Shown in pieces: positions 51,828-60,679 of a DNA stretch of 64,000 bases. The stretch is taken from contig CP170457.1 of NCBI GenBank assembly GCA_047947135.1, positions 4,340,001-4,404,000 on the forward strand, given 5' to 3'. The DNA comes from Planctobacterium sp047947135. GTDB lineage: Bacteria > Pseudomonadota > Gammaproteobacteria > Enterobacterales > Alteromonadaceae. The notes beneath the pieces are model-generated. The model was not told the origin of the DNA. It ran no database searches and saw only the letters and a list, made by a program, of their open reading frames with translations. Both the position numbers and the translations under genes were made by a program. Within the stretch, counting starts at the first letter, position 1; each line of letters begins with the position of its first letter.

Positions 51828-53153
51828 ATGGAGCTTTCAGAAGCCCTCGCGCGTACCTCAATCAATCGTCTCACTGAGTTTCGTTGTCTGGCAGATATTT
51901 TAGACTCAGATATTATCGAGTCTTGCCTTGCCTCTAATGGCGTTGCCACTCTGCGTAAACGCAAGCTGCCAATGGATGCGATGATTTGGGCAGTGATAGG
52001 CATGTCGTTATTCAGAACTGAATCTGTTCGTCAGTTGATCAACAAGCTGGATATTGTTTTACCACAAGATGTTGATTATGTAGCTCGTAGTGCCGTGACG
52101 CAGGCCAGGAAAAAGTTAGGCTCTGAAGTCGTCAAAGATGCATTTCATCTGTCGGCAAATCGTTGGCATCAGCGTGCTGAACATCCTCAGTGGTGTGGCT
52201 TATCCCTATACGGTGTTGATGGTGTGGTCTGGCGTACACCAGATACCCCTGCCAATAGTGAAGCATTTGCCCGAACCGCTAATAAATCCTATGAAGCGGC
52301 CTATCCTCAGGTACGCATGGTGTGCATGATGGAGCTAAGCAGTCACCTGATACTGAATAGTGCGTTCGACAGCGTGGCAGAAAATGAAATGAACCTGGCG
52401 TCGAAGTTGATTGAAACGATACCAGACAATAGCCTGACACTGTTTGATAAAGGATTTTATTCTTTGGGGCTGCTTCATGACTGGCATACAAAAGGAACGA
52501 ATACTCACTGGTTACTTCCGCTGAAAAAAGGCACTCAATATGAAGTGATACAGCGGATGGGAAAACAAGATATGCTGATTCGATTGCATACCACACCTCA
52601 ATCCCGAAAGCGTCGCTCTCATTTACCACAAACTATCGAGGCCAGGCTGTTAACCAAAACCATTAAAGGTAAAACCGTCCAGATATTGACTTCAATGACA
52701 GACTGTATGGCGTATCCGGCCGCTGAAATTGTTGACTTGTATTCTCATCGTTGGGAAATCGAACTGGGCTACCGTGAAATGAAACAGCACATGCTGGAGA
52801 ATCGTTTTACCTTGCGTAGTAACACCCCTGAGCTTATCGTTCAGGAATTATGGGGCGTTCTGTTAGCCTATAATCTTATCCGATACAAAATGATTCTTAT
52901 GGCTCATTCACTACAAGGGGTGTTTCCAAATCAGCTGAGCTTCCGCGATGCGTCATCCCACATTATACATACATTAACCATGATGCCGCTCTATGCACCG
53001 GGCAATGTGCCCAGGATTGTTTTGGATATTGAAAGGAATGCCGCCCAATTTAAACTGGAGGGGCGACGAGAAAGGAGCTATCCACGATGCTTAAAAGCAT
53101 CGAAAAACCGATACCCTATCGCCAGAAAAAGAAATGCCGCTCACCTTAAGTGA
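51828..53153 (+). CDS. IS4-family transposase
   Basis: 441 residues from ATG 51828; an ATG at 51801 lies inside the hairpin and was rejected. N-terminal IS4 domain (LPMDAMIWAVIGMSLFR), YGVDGVVWRTPDTP (first Asp), TLFDKGFYSLGLL (second Asp), and HRWEIELGYREMKQHML with the Y-R-E-K signature carrying the catalytic Glu. It looks intact. Confidence 0.93.
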   Translation: MELSEALARTSINRLTEFRCLADILDSDIIESCLASNGVATLRKRKLPMDAMIWAVIGMSLFRTESVRQLINKLDIVLPQDVDYVARSAVTQARKKLGSEVVKDAFHLSANRWHQRAEHPQWCGLSLYGVDGVVWRTPDTPANSEAFARTANKSYEAAYPQVRMVCMMELSSHLILNSAFDSVAENEMNLASKLIETIPDNSLTLFDKGFYSLGLLHDWHTKGTNTHWLLPLKKGTQYEVIQRMGKQDMLIRLHTTPQSRKRRSHLPQTIEARLLTKTIKGKTVQILTSMTDCMAYPAAEIVDLYSHRWEIELGYREMKQHMLENRFTLRSNTPELIVQELWGVLLAYNLIRYKMILMAHSLQGVFPNQLSFRDASSHIIHTLTMMPLYAPGNVPRIVLDIERNAAQFKLEGRRERSYPRCLKASKNRYPIARKRNAAHLK

Positions 53154-53197
53154 ACGGCATTAGGCTAAAAGCCCACTTTTTACAACAATAGCTTAAC

Positions 53198-56110
53198 TTA
53201 GAAAGTTGCTTTGAAGTTTACGAAGTATGTTCTACCGAATACGTCGTAAGTTGCAGGCCAAGTGTTAGCTTGCTCTTGGTTACCACCTAAGATTGGCGGC
53301 TCTTTATCAAGCAAGTTATCAATACCCGCAGTTACACGGTAGTTGTCGTTGATGTAGTAAGAACCCTGTAAATCAAAGTAGCTCTTGCCACCGATTTCAC
53401 TCACTGTGAAACCAGGATCATCTTCAACTTTACCTACGTATCTCCACAACAACTGAACAGTATAGTCATCAGTGTTGAACTTGAACGTCGTTCTGTGCTT
53501 GTACTCTGGAAGAGGCTCACCACACAATGAACCGAACTGACCAGAACATTCCAGAGGCGCATCGCCAGAGAAAGCGGTGAATTCGTTTTCTGTTGAGTAA
53601 GTACCTAAGTAATCAACAGATGCAGTACCACCCCAGGCATCCATGCTGTAGTTTACGATTAAGTCATATCCTTTCAACGTTTGTGTTGCAACGTTTTGGA
53701 AAGCAATCTGAGTATTCGCAATCGGACCAGACGCACGACGGTTAATAACCTGACAGAACGGAGATGAAGCACCTTCAGTGTTCAACGTTGGGTCATAACA
53801 GTTACGCAATACGTTAGCAGTACCACCACCGAATGTAGTGATAAAGTCTGTAATTTCGATGTCGAAGTAATCGAAGCTGACAGACAGATCATCCATAGGT
53901 GTCAATACGAAACCTAAAGTAGTTGTTTCTGCTTCTTCTTCTTTCAGATTCGGGTTACCACCAGTGAACTGTTCAATCTGACCAGAACGCGCGTTAAGCG
54001 AAGAAGTACCGATTGCAGCCTGAGGAACACCTGTAGCAGCACAAAGTGAGTTTACACCAGCAAGGTTTGCTTGCACCCAATCCTGCGCCTGACCAGTTTC
54101 AGAACACGGGTCTTCCGCTGCTGGGTAACCAACACCTGATGGTGCGAATAGCTCACCAATGTTTGGCGCACGAACGGCTGTGTTGAAGCCAGCACGGAAA
54201 CGAATTTCTTCAATCGGCTGCCATGAACCAGCAATCTTATAACTTTCCATGTCGCCAGCTGTTGAGTAGTCCGCCTGACGATAAGCTAACTCCAAGTCAA
54301 GAAGCTCAGCCATCTCTACGCCTTCAAGAATTGGTAAATACACTTCTGCGAAGAACTCGGCAGTGGTATAACCACCCTGTACTGGAGGCGCACCGTTAAA
54401 GCCTGAGATAGTACCGGCTGCTAAGTCTTGAGAAGGCAAGAATTCAAAAGATTCCTGTCTGTGCTCATAACCAAATGCCATACCAATTGGGCCACCTGGC
54501 AGTTCGAACCAACCTTCAGAGTCACCTGCAACTGAGGCACCCATGAGTTTTTGGTCGAAAATTGCGACAGAGCTAACTAACGTAGATACAAAAGCTGCGG
54601 CATCAGCAGAGATGTTACCCTGACCGAAGACATTCATTGGCGCACAAGCGTTAGTACCAGTGATTCCACCATTTGTAGAAGGATCCGCACAGGTTACGCT
54701 ACCATCGTCACCAACGATTACTTCACCAGTATCAGGGTCAGCTGCTAACAATACTGCTTGGCGAGCACGATCACCGTTCAGGTTACCTTCCTGTGACGTA
54801 CTATTTTGTACTTTACCAGTCTGATAATAAACGTCGTACGTCCAGTTAGAATCGCCGATGGCGCCACGGATACCCGTTAGCAACGAGAAAGACTGGAAGG
54901 TATCAACTGAACGACGAGGACCTACTTCGTCCATACGACGACCGATGAAACCAGTACCAGTATCGTCGATACCGTCACCGTCTGTATCCACACCGTCACC
55001 CAGGATAGGTGTCAAAGAAGCTTGTGCTTCAGGCGTTAACCAAGGGTTGCCATCCAGGTTAAACTGAATTGTTGAATAGAATGGCGTAGGTGCCAGCTGT
55101 TGAGGTACGAATGAGTCAGTGAACATTGCGCGAGCATAAATTTCGGCATTTTCAGTGATTTCATACTTACCTAAAGCAGTAATCTGGTGACGTTCCTGAG
55201 GTAACTGTATGTAGTTTACAGGAGCGTAGTTAAATTGGTCATTACCATCACCAGATGCAACGTAGTTTCTGTATGAACCATCTGGATTAAAGAATGCACC
55301 GCCTGGTGTAGCAGAATCTGCCCAGTTACCTGCAAAGCTGAATAAGTGACCTTGAGGAATACCTGGTGAACCACCTGGAGTTAATGTATCGCCGTTATCA
55401 TTCAAAGCGAAGAATGAGAAATCTCTGTCACCCTGGAATAATTCACCACGCTCGGTGAAAGACATGTTGAAAACAACATTACCGCGACCGTCAGCGAAGT
55501 TACCACCAATAGTAAGGTCTGCACTATAAATCTCAGCATCGCCTTCTTCAGTTGACTCGTAACCCGCAGATACTTCAACGCCTTCGAAATCATCTTTCAG
55601 GATGAAGTTAACAACACCTGCAACAGCGTCAGAACCGTATACTGCTGATGCACCACCAGTCAGTACTTCAACGTCTTCGATAAGCGCCGTTGGGATAGAG
55701 TTGATATCAACTGTACCGCTAGAAGTGGTAGGAACTGCACGAACACCGTCGATCAGTACCAGAGTACGGTTTGTACCTAAACCACGCAAGTCAACAGTAG
55801 CAGTACCGTTACCTGGGTTGTTTGAAGTACGGTCAAGACCTGGAAGTACTTGAGGTAAAGTGTTAAGAAGTGACTCGGTGTTTACCGTAGCTGACAATTG
55901 AAACTGCTCAGCACCAATAGTGGCTACCGGCGCGTTTGAAACAAAGTCATTTTTACGGATACGAGAACCTGTAACTGCAATTTTTTCTACATTCTCGTTT
56001 TCTGCGGCTTCTTCTTGTGCTGATACGTTGGCCGTAAAAGCAGTAGCAGAAGCAGCACCAAGGGCAAGGGCTAGTCGAACAGACTTAGCCGTTTTGGAAT
56101 TTAAATACAT
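53198..56110 (-). CDS. TonB-dependent receptor (large, Alteromonadales/sphingomonad type)
   Basis: 970 residues. Signal peptide (SVRLALALGAASATAFTANVSA), then a TonB box-like EKIAVTGSRIRKNDF, a plug domain with VDLRGLGTNRTLVLIDGVRA and VEVLTGGASAVYGSDAVAGV, and a beta-barrel ending in YFVNFKATF with terminal Phe. This receptor group is often used for large or complex nutrients (oligosaccharides, peptides) and not only iron. Neighbouring TPR-sulfotransferase, oxygenase and methyltransferase genes suggest a linked function, but the ligand is unknown. Its terminator carries the IS4-type element. Confidence 0.95.
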   Translation of the reverse strand: MYLNSKTAKSVRLALALGAASATAFTANVSAQEEAAENENVEKIAVTGSRIRKNDFVSNAPVATIGAEQFQLSATVNTESLLNTLPQVLPGLDRTSNNPGNGTATVDLRGLGTNRTLVLIDGVRAVPTTSSGTVDINSIPTALIEDVEVLTGGASAVYGSDAVAGVVNFILKDDFEGVEVSAGYESTEEGDAEIYSADLTIGGNFADGRGNVVFNMSFTERGELFQGDRDFSFFALNDNGDTLTPGGSPGIPQGHLFSFAGNWADSATPGGAFFNPDGSYRNYVASGDGNDQFNYAPVNYIQLPQERHQITALGKYEITENAEIYARAMFTDSFVPQQLAPTPFYSTIQFNLDGNPWLTPEAQASLTPILGDGVDTDGDGIDDTGTGFIGRRMDEVGPRRSVDTFQSFSLLTGIRGAIGDSNWTYDVYYQTGKVQNSTSQEGNLNGDRARQAVLLAADPDTGEVIVGDDGSVTCADPSTNGGITGTNACAPMNVFGQGNISADAAAFVSTLVSSVAIFDQKLMGASVAGDSEGWFELPGGPIGMAFGYEHRQESFEFLPSQDLAAGTISGFNGAPPVQGGYTTAEFFAEVYLPILEGVEMAELLDLELAYRQADYSTAGDMESYKIAGSWQPIEEIRFRAGFNTAVRAPNIGELFAPSGVGYPAAEDPCSETGQAQDWVQANLAGVNSLCAATGVPQAAIGTSSLNARSGQIEQFTGGNPNLKEEEAETTTLGFVLTPMDDLSVSFDYFDIEITDFITTFGGGTANVLRNCYDPTLNTEGASSPFCQVINRRASGPIANTQIAFQNVATQTLKGYDLIVNYSMDAWGGTASVDYLGTYSTENEFTAFSGDAPLECSGQFGSLCGEPLPEYKHRTTFKFNTDDYTVQLLWRYVGKVEDDPGFTVSEIGGKSYFDLQGSYYINDNYRVTAGIDNLLDKEPPILGGNQEQANTWPATYDVFGRTYFVNFKATF

Positions 56111-56351
56111 GTGTTGTCTCCCTGGACCACTAATTTTTTAAAATTTTTAGTGTTGTTATGTCATTCAAAATGATGACTTAATCATGACGCCTCTCAATAA
56201 GAAAACGCCAAAGGGTAGTGAACCCCAGCCCGGATAATATACATAAGCTGGAACTGGGGTCAATATTAAACAGACTTAGTTTCAGGAAAAGTTCTATTTA
56301 ACAAAAATTTAAAGACTTGCTTACCGTCAACAATTCATTACACCATTGTTG
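56111..56351. other. Leader of the TonB-receptor gene
   Basis: No gene. It holds an inverted repeat ACCCCAG (56222-56228) with CTGGGGT (56254-56260), lacking a T run, after the dioxygenase gene stop, and an AT-rich promoter region. No Fur box was recognised. Confidence 0.4.
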
Positions 56352-57446
56352 TTAAATCGACGTTAATGAAAAACCCAGTTTCTCTTTTACATTTTTAGGC
56401 AAAGTCGGCAAACTCGCCTTGGGCAGCAGGAATGTCGCCATGTTAAAAAAATCACTGAAGATGCGGTTGGACTCCGTAGTTTTCTTGAGATAGTCATGAC
56501 CAGAAGAGCCGCCGGTTCCAATTTTAGTCCCTAACATTCGTTGCACCATCATGGCATGTCGATAACGCCAAATGGTCAAATTTTCGTCTATTTCTGTTAA
56601 GCAATTTATAAATTGGAAGGGTAAATTGAACACCGGCTCTTCCGAATATTGGTGAATAAACAGTGCTGACAGTAGCGCCCGTTGCGACAACCTAAACTGT
56701 CCTGCCTGCTGTAACTTTTCATAATCACTTTCATTTAATAAGGCAGAGAATGACTGTCGAGTACTGTCCAGATCCCGCAATTCTTTGGCTTTTTCAGATT
56801 CACTCAGCGTTTCGTTGGTCCGTATTATCTGTTCATCGCTGTCCAGCAAGTTCTGTGTAGCTTCCTGGTAACAGTCCCAGAAGCGAAATCCTTGGAATTC
56901 CAGTAAGGGCATACGGGCCAACCAATGCTCTACCAATTCAAACAGGCTTTCTTTTTTTTCTAATGCTTGAAGGTACTCGCGGTCCTCCTCTTCCAGCCTG
57001 GAGTAAAAAGATTGCTTGTCGAAATCAATGCGATACTTGGTTTTCAGTCCCAGTTTTATTTCTAACATCTTGAATTGGATACTCTGAAACCCTGATGCCG
57101 GCACTAAATAATCACGAAAAGATAAAAATTCCTGCGGAGTCATCGTTTCCATGATGGATATCTGATCGTTAAGGATTTTTTGAATTTTAATTATGCGGTT
57201 TAAGCGATGTACTGCGATAGACAAGTCTTCGTCTTTGACACTTGGCTGAGAAAACATATCCAGAATAGAGGCCAGCTCGTGTAGAATTTGCTTAAACCAT
57301 AGCTCATACACTTGATGAACAATAATAAACAAGGTTTCATCGTGGGCAGTCTCAGCATATTTTGAGCTTTGCAGCTGTTGGGCACTAAGAAGCTTATCTA
57401 AGCCCAGATAATCTCCGTAATAAACAGGGGTTGGATTTTTTTGCAT
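56352..57446 (-). CDS. kynA: Tryptophan 2,3-dioxygenase
   Basis: 364 residues. YYGDYLGLDKLLSAQ, DETLFIIVHQVYELWFKQILHE (substrate-site His/Phe/Tyr region), FRFWDCYQEA and, near the end, WRYRHAMMVQRMLGTKIGTGGSSGHDYL, which holds the haem-ligand His and the GTGGSSG loop. First step of the kynurenine pathway. It opens an aromatic amino-acid degradation region, but kynB and kynU are not in the window. Confidence 0.95.
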   Translation of the reverse strand: MQKNPTPVYYGDYLGLDKLLSAQQLQSSKYAETAHDETLFIIVHQVYELWFKQILHELASILDMFSQPSVKDEDLSIAVHRLNRIIKIQKILNDQISIMETMTPQEFLSFRDYLVPASGFQSIQFKMLEIKLGLKTKYRIDFDKQSFYSRLEEEDREYLQALEKKESLFELVEHWLARMPLLEFQGFRFWDCYQEATQNLLDSDEQIIRTNETLSESEKAKELRDLDSTRQSFSALLNESDYEKLQQAGQFRLSQRALLSALFIHQYSEEPVFNLPFQFINCLTEIDENLTIWRYRHAMMVQRMLGTKIGTGGSSGHDYLKKTTESNRIFSDFFNMATFLLPKASLPTLPKNVKEKLGFSLTSI

Positions 57447-57534
57447 TTGCGGTTCTCTCTACTTAACTTTTTTTAGTTTATGCAGCGGTAAATCAATTTT
57501 CTGCTATGTTGTCCTTATAGAGGAGACGTTTTTT

Positions 57535-57612
57535 ATGTGTTGCAGACTCGATTTAGCCGTAAAAAACAAACTCGCTGTAGTATCTATTAAATATTACTCT
57601 GGAGTACAGTGA
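57535..57612 (+). CDS. Possible 25-residue leader ORF before the ComFB-like gene
   Basis: ATG at 57535 with GAGGAG nine bases upstream; its TGA (57610-57612) shares its last base with the next ATG. The peptide MCCRLDLAVKNK…YYSGVQ shows no known domain. Close overlap suggests translational coupling, or it may be chance. Confidence 0.4.
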   Translation: MCCRLDLAVKNKLAVVSIKYYSGVQ

Positions 57613-57884
57613 TGCAGTTCGATGATGATGTACATAATTATTATGAAACTCTGGTTTCCGACTACATAGCGCAAATAAATCTTTACGATAAATATGAAAG
57701 CGACTTTATTGCTGATGTTTGTTGTGTGGCATTGAACCATCTACCACCTAAATATATTCGTTATGAGGTGGACATGGCGTTTTTTTTGCCACCAGAAGAG
57801 CGGCTAAAGATGCAAGATTCGGTGGTCGTGGCCATAAAAGATGCCATTAAAACCGTTACTGAGTGGTCTGAAAAAGAAAAATAG
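57612..57884 (+). CDS. ComFB-family protein (late competence-like domain)
   Basis: 90 residues from ATG 57612 (GGAG seven bases upstream). VHNYYETLVSDYIAQI and DFIADVCCVALNHLPPKYIR match the ComFB pattern (D.aaiALN.LPPrYi). ComFB-type domains in cyanobacteria and Bacillus bind cyclic dinucleotides; that role is not established for this protein. Typical zinc cysteines are reduced to a CC pair. Next to the 4.5S RNA gene. Confidence 0.85.
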   Translation: MQFDDDVHNYYETLVSDYIAQINLYDKYESDFIADVCCVALNHLPPKYIRYEVDMAFFLPPEERLKMQDSVVVAIKDAIKTVTEWSEKEK

Positions 57885-57915
57885 CGGTTCGCACAATTAA
57901 AGATCAGGATGATTG

Positions 57916-58028
57916 GGTGGCAATCCCGCCAGCCTCATCCCGGCACATGAATCATCTGCTGCGGCTGCTCCCTTCCGGGCCTGACCGAGTTCACAAACTA
58001 TCATTGCGGGAGGACCAACAGGACCGCC
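57916..58028 (-). ncRNA. ffs: 4.5S RNA (signal recognition particle RNA)
   Basis: On the minus strand the sequence carries the SRP core GGTCAGGCCCGGAAGGGAGC with GCAGCCGCAGCAGATG and GTGCCGGGATGAGGCTGGC, as in E. coli 4.5S RNA. The ends pair: GGCGGTCCTGTT at the 5' end with GGCGGGATTGCC at the 3' end, using G-U wobbles. It binds Ffh to target membrane proteins. Exact ends are estimated. Confidence 0.95.
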
Positions 58029-58161
58029 ATTGAAGGCCGCGAATTATGCCCAAAACAAATACGACATGCAAGGGCTAACTCCGCTTGCTACCCGTTCCGT
58101 TCTCGCCTTGCATAAATAACAAACCAGCTGTTGAAAATTCGTACAGCAAAGATCTAATATA

Positions 58162-59214
58162 CTAGATACCTATTCGCTCTTCTGCGATTGTATTGCTCAC
58201 TATATTCGTCGCTTTATTTTCTGCATCAGCGCGCTCGAATATTTCTAACAAGGTTTCACTAATTTGTTCAAGATGTGCTTTTAGGTTTTCACCGCTACTA
58301 TCAGGCATATTTTGATGGTAAATATCAATGACACCTCCAGCATTAATAACATAATCTGGTGCATACAAAATGCCACGTTCCCGCAAAATTGTGCCATGTT
58401 TTTCATTGGCTAGCTGGTTGTTTGCGGCGCCAGCGATCACTTTTGCCTTAATCTGTTCCACACTGCGATCATTAACAATGGCACCTAACGCGCAAGGTGC
58501 AAATACGTCCACATCCAGAGCATGAATTTCTTCTGGAGAGACGGCAATGGCGCCGAATTCCTGTTCCGCCTTTTTCACCATTTCAGGGTAGATATCTGTC
58601 ACGAACAATTGCGCACCACAATCGTGAAGTTGTTTCGCCAGACGATAGCCAACATGACCAAGCCCCTGAATGGCGACTCTGACACCTTTGAGATCAGATT
58701 TAAGCTGATACTGAACGGCAGCTTTCAAGCCTGTAAAGACACCGTAGGAGGTCGCAGGTGCTGGATTACCATCGGCTTCACCGCCGTGAAAACTATATTT
58801 CGATTGAATTCCACAAATGTGAGCACTGTGTTTGGCCATGATACTGAGATCCTGCAAACTGATGCCTGAGTCTTCTGCCGTTATGTAACGGCCACCAGCT
58901 GTATCAACGAATTTACCCATCGCTTGCATCATAGCTTCAGACTTATGGCTACGCGGATCACCGATGATGACAGATTTACCGCCCCCCAACTTTAGATTTG
59001 CCATTGCATTTTTGTACGTCATGCCTTTTGACAACCTTAGAACATCTGTCAGTGCTTCGTGACTGTCAGCGTAATTCCACATTCTACACCCACCCAAGGC
59101 TGGCCCGAGGTTAGTATTGTGAATAGCAATAATCGCTTTCAGACCTGATGCTTTATCGTGACAAAACAGGACTTGTTCGTGATGATCAAATTCTTGATGT
59201 TCAAATACCGACAT
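58162..59214 (-). CDS. Leu/Phe/Val dehydrogenase (Glu/Leu/Phe/Val dehydrogenase family)
   Basis: 350 residues. LGPALGGCRMW, the catalytic-lysine loop LKLGGGKSVIIGDP, TAEDSGISLQDL, and the NAD fold VAIQGLGHVGYRLA; VINAGGVIDIYH follows. Octameric NAD-dependent deamination of branched-chain or aromatic amino acids. Neighbouring Phe and Tyr genes make phenylalanine dehydrogenase plausible, but leucine dehydrogenase fits the sequence equally. Divergent from an Lrp-type regulator. Confidence 0.9.
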   Translation of the reverse strand: MSVFEHQEFDHHEQVLFCHDKASGLKAIIAIHNTNLGPALGGCRMWNYADSHEALTDVLRLSKGMTYKNAMANLKLGGGKSVIIGDPRSHKSEAMMQAMGKFVDTAGGRYITAEDSGISLQDLSIMAKHSAHICGIQSKYSFHGGEADGNPAPATSYGVFTGLKAAVQYQLKSDLKGVRVAIQGLGHVGYRLAKQLHDCGAQLFVTDIYPEMVKKAEQEFGAIAVSPEEIHALDVDVFAPCALGAIVNDRSVEQIKAKVIAGAANNQLANEKHGTILRERGILYAPDYVINAGGVIDIYHQNMPDSSGENLKAHLEQISETLLEIFERADAENKATNIVSNTIAEERIGI

Positions 59215-59490
59215 ATATTTTTCTATTTATATAAGTGTAAGGTGCCCCAATCTTATCCAAAAACTCGCCTAAGCCCTATGGAAATTAAAACAAAACTTAA
59301 GACTTATTTGTTAATAAACTGTAAGGATAAAGTTCCAATTGATTACCGAAATTTAGGTATCAAAATTATTTTTTTGCTAGTAATTTCGAATGAAATCCTA
59401 GTAACCTAGCATTTTGTAGGTTAAACATATCAATTGAATGAAAATAAATGATGCAATTAGCACATTTCTCATCTTTGCAGGATAGCTGTT

Positions 59491-59958
59491 ATGAAACTAG
59501 ATAAATTCGATCGCGAAATTCTGCGGGTTTTACAAAGAGACGCCACCGTATCTATGGCAGACCTCAGTCAAATAGTTGGCCTTTCTCATACACCATGCTG
59601 GCGCCGGGTAAAAAAACTGGAATCGGCTGGCATTATCCAGCGTAAAGTCACCATTTTAAATAATAAATTATTGAATCTGGGAGTAAGTGTTTTTATTTAC
59701 GTGACGCTGAAAAATCACGACACCGATTCTTTAAATGGTTTCGAAGAAGCGGTACAGGATATCGATGAAATCGTGGAATGCCACACCACTAGCGGTGACA
59801 AAGATTATCTTCTAAAAGTGATTGTCGAAAGTATTGAAGAATACGAACAACTGCTGAAATCCAAATTAACTCACCTGCCATTTGTCGATCATCTCAGTTC
59901 CACGTTTGCTTTGAAGCAGGTCAAAAACACCACCGAATTACCCATTAAAGCGCAATAG
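59491..59958 (+). CDS. Lrp/AsnC-family transcriptional regulator
   Basis: 155 residues. LDKFDREILRVLQRDATVSM then ADLSQIVGLSHTPCWRRVKKLESAGIIQRK is the winged HTH, followed by the RAM ligand domain (VECHTTSGDKDYLLKVIVESIEEYEQL). Divergent from the Leu/Phe dehydrogenase, with 276 AT-rich bases between; it probably controls that gene in response to an amino acid. Confidence 0.93.
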   Translation: MKLDKFDREILRVLQRDATVSMADLSQIVGLSHTPCWRRVKKLESAGIIQRKVTILNNKLLNLGVSVFIYVTLKNHDTDSLNGFEEAVQDIDEIVECHTTSGDKDYLLKVIVESIEEYEQLLKSKLTHLPFVDHLSSTFALKQVKNTTELPIKAQ

Positions 59959-59995
59959 CAGACAGCCGTGGCTGTCTGTCGTTTTTGAGTCTGAT

Positions 59996-60649
59996 TTATT
60001 GCGCGTCTGGCTGGTTTTCCGGCATCGCTTCAATAAATGCCTGCTGTTCATTACAACGATTGACAATATTCTCGATCAAAGGGAACGCCGACATATCGAC
60101 ATTAAAACGGCGGGCGTTAAAATATTGTGGTACTAAAACGACATCCGCCATTGAAATGGAAAAGCCAAAACAATAATCCGCTGCGGTGTTTTGCAGGCGC
60201 TTTTCTACAGTATGGAACGCCCTTTCAATCCAGCCTCTGGCCCATTGGGCCTTCTGCTCATCACTTGCATTAAAGTCTTTCCCGAGCTGCTGCAGCACAC
60301 GCAGATTAGCAATAGGCTGAGCATCGCAGGCTATATCGTAGGACAAGGTTCGTACTCGTGCCCTGTCTAACTTATGTTCAGGAACGAGTCGATTGACCTC
60401 AGGGAAACGCTCATCCAGATATTCGATAATAGCGAGAGACTGATTCAGGACAATGTCGTTCTCGTTGTCTTTATCGACTAAGGTCGGTACCAACTCCCCC
60501 GGATTTAAGCACAAGTACTCTTCGCTGTGTTGCTCACCGCCATCTTTTACCAGATGTACGGGATGATATTCGTATTCGATGCCTTTTAAATTAAGTGCAA
60601 TTCTAACGCGGTAGCTAGCGGAAGAGCGCCAGTAACTGTATAACTTCAT
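59996..60649 (-). CDS. maiA: Maleylacetoacetate isomerase (zeta-class GST)
   Basis: 217 residues from ATG 60649 (GAGGG four bases upstream); an in-frame codon 15 bases earlier was rejected. MKLYSYWRSSASYRVRIAL with the SSxS catalytic loop, NPGELVPTLVD and NQSLAIIEYLDE are typical. Acts after homogentisate dioxygenase in Tyr/Phe breakdown; hmgA and fahA are not in the window. Downstream of tyrR. Confidence 0.93.
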   Translation of the reverse strand: MKLYSYWRSSASYRVRIALNLKGIEYEYHPVHLVKDGGEQHSEEYLCLNPGELVPTLVDKDNENDIVLNQSLAIIEYLDERFPEVNRLVPEHKLDRARVRTLSYDIACDAQPIANLRVLQQLGKDFNASDEQKAQWARGWIERAFHTVEKRLQNTAADYCFGFSISMADVVLVPQYFNARRFNVDMSAFPLIENIVNRCNEQQAFIEAMPENQPDAQ

Positions 60650-60679
60650 AAAACCCTCCGACATATAGTCATATATATC

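Larger units (their letters stand above)
51738..53173 (+). mobile_element. IS4-type insertion sequence with an 11-bp target duplication
   Basis: Inverted repeats TAATGCCGATCATTTAAG (51749-51766) and CTTAAGTGAACGGCATTA (53145-53162), two mismatches. The flanks are the direct repeat GGCTAAAAGCC (51738-51748 and 53163-53173). IS body 1414 bp. Joining the flanks restores AAAAAGTGGGCT-aaa-AGCCCACTTTTT, a terminator hairpin, so the IS jumped into the terminator of the TonB-receptor gene. Confidence 0.9.
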
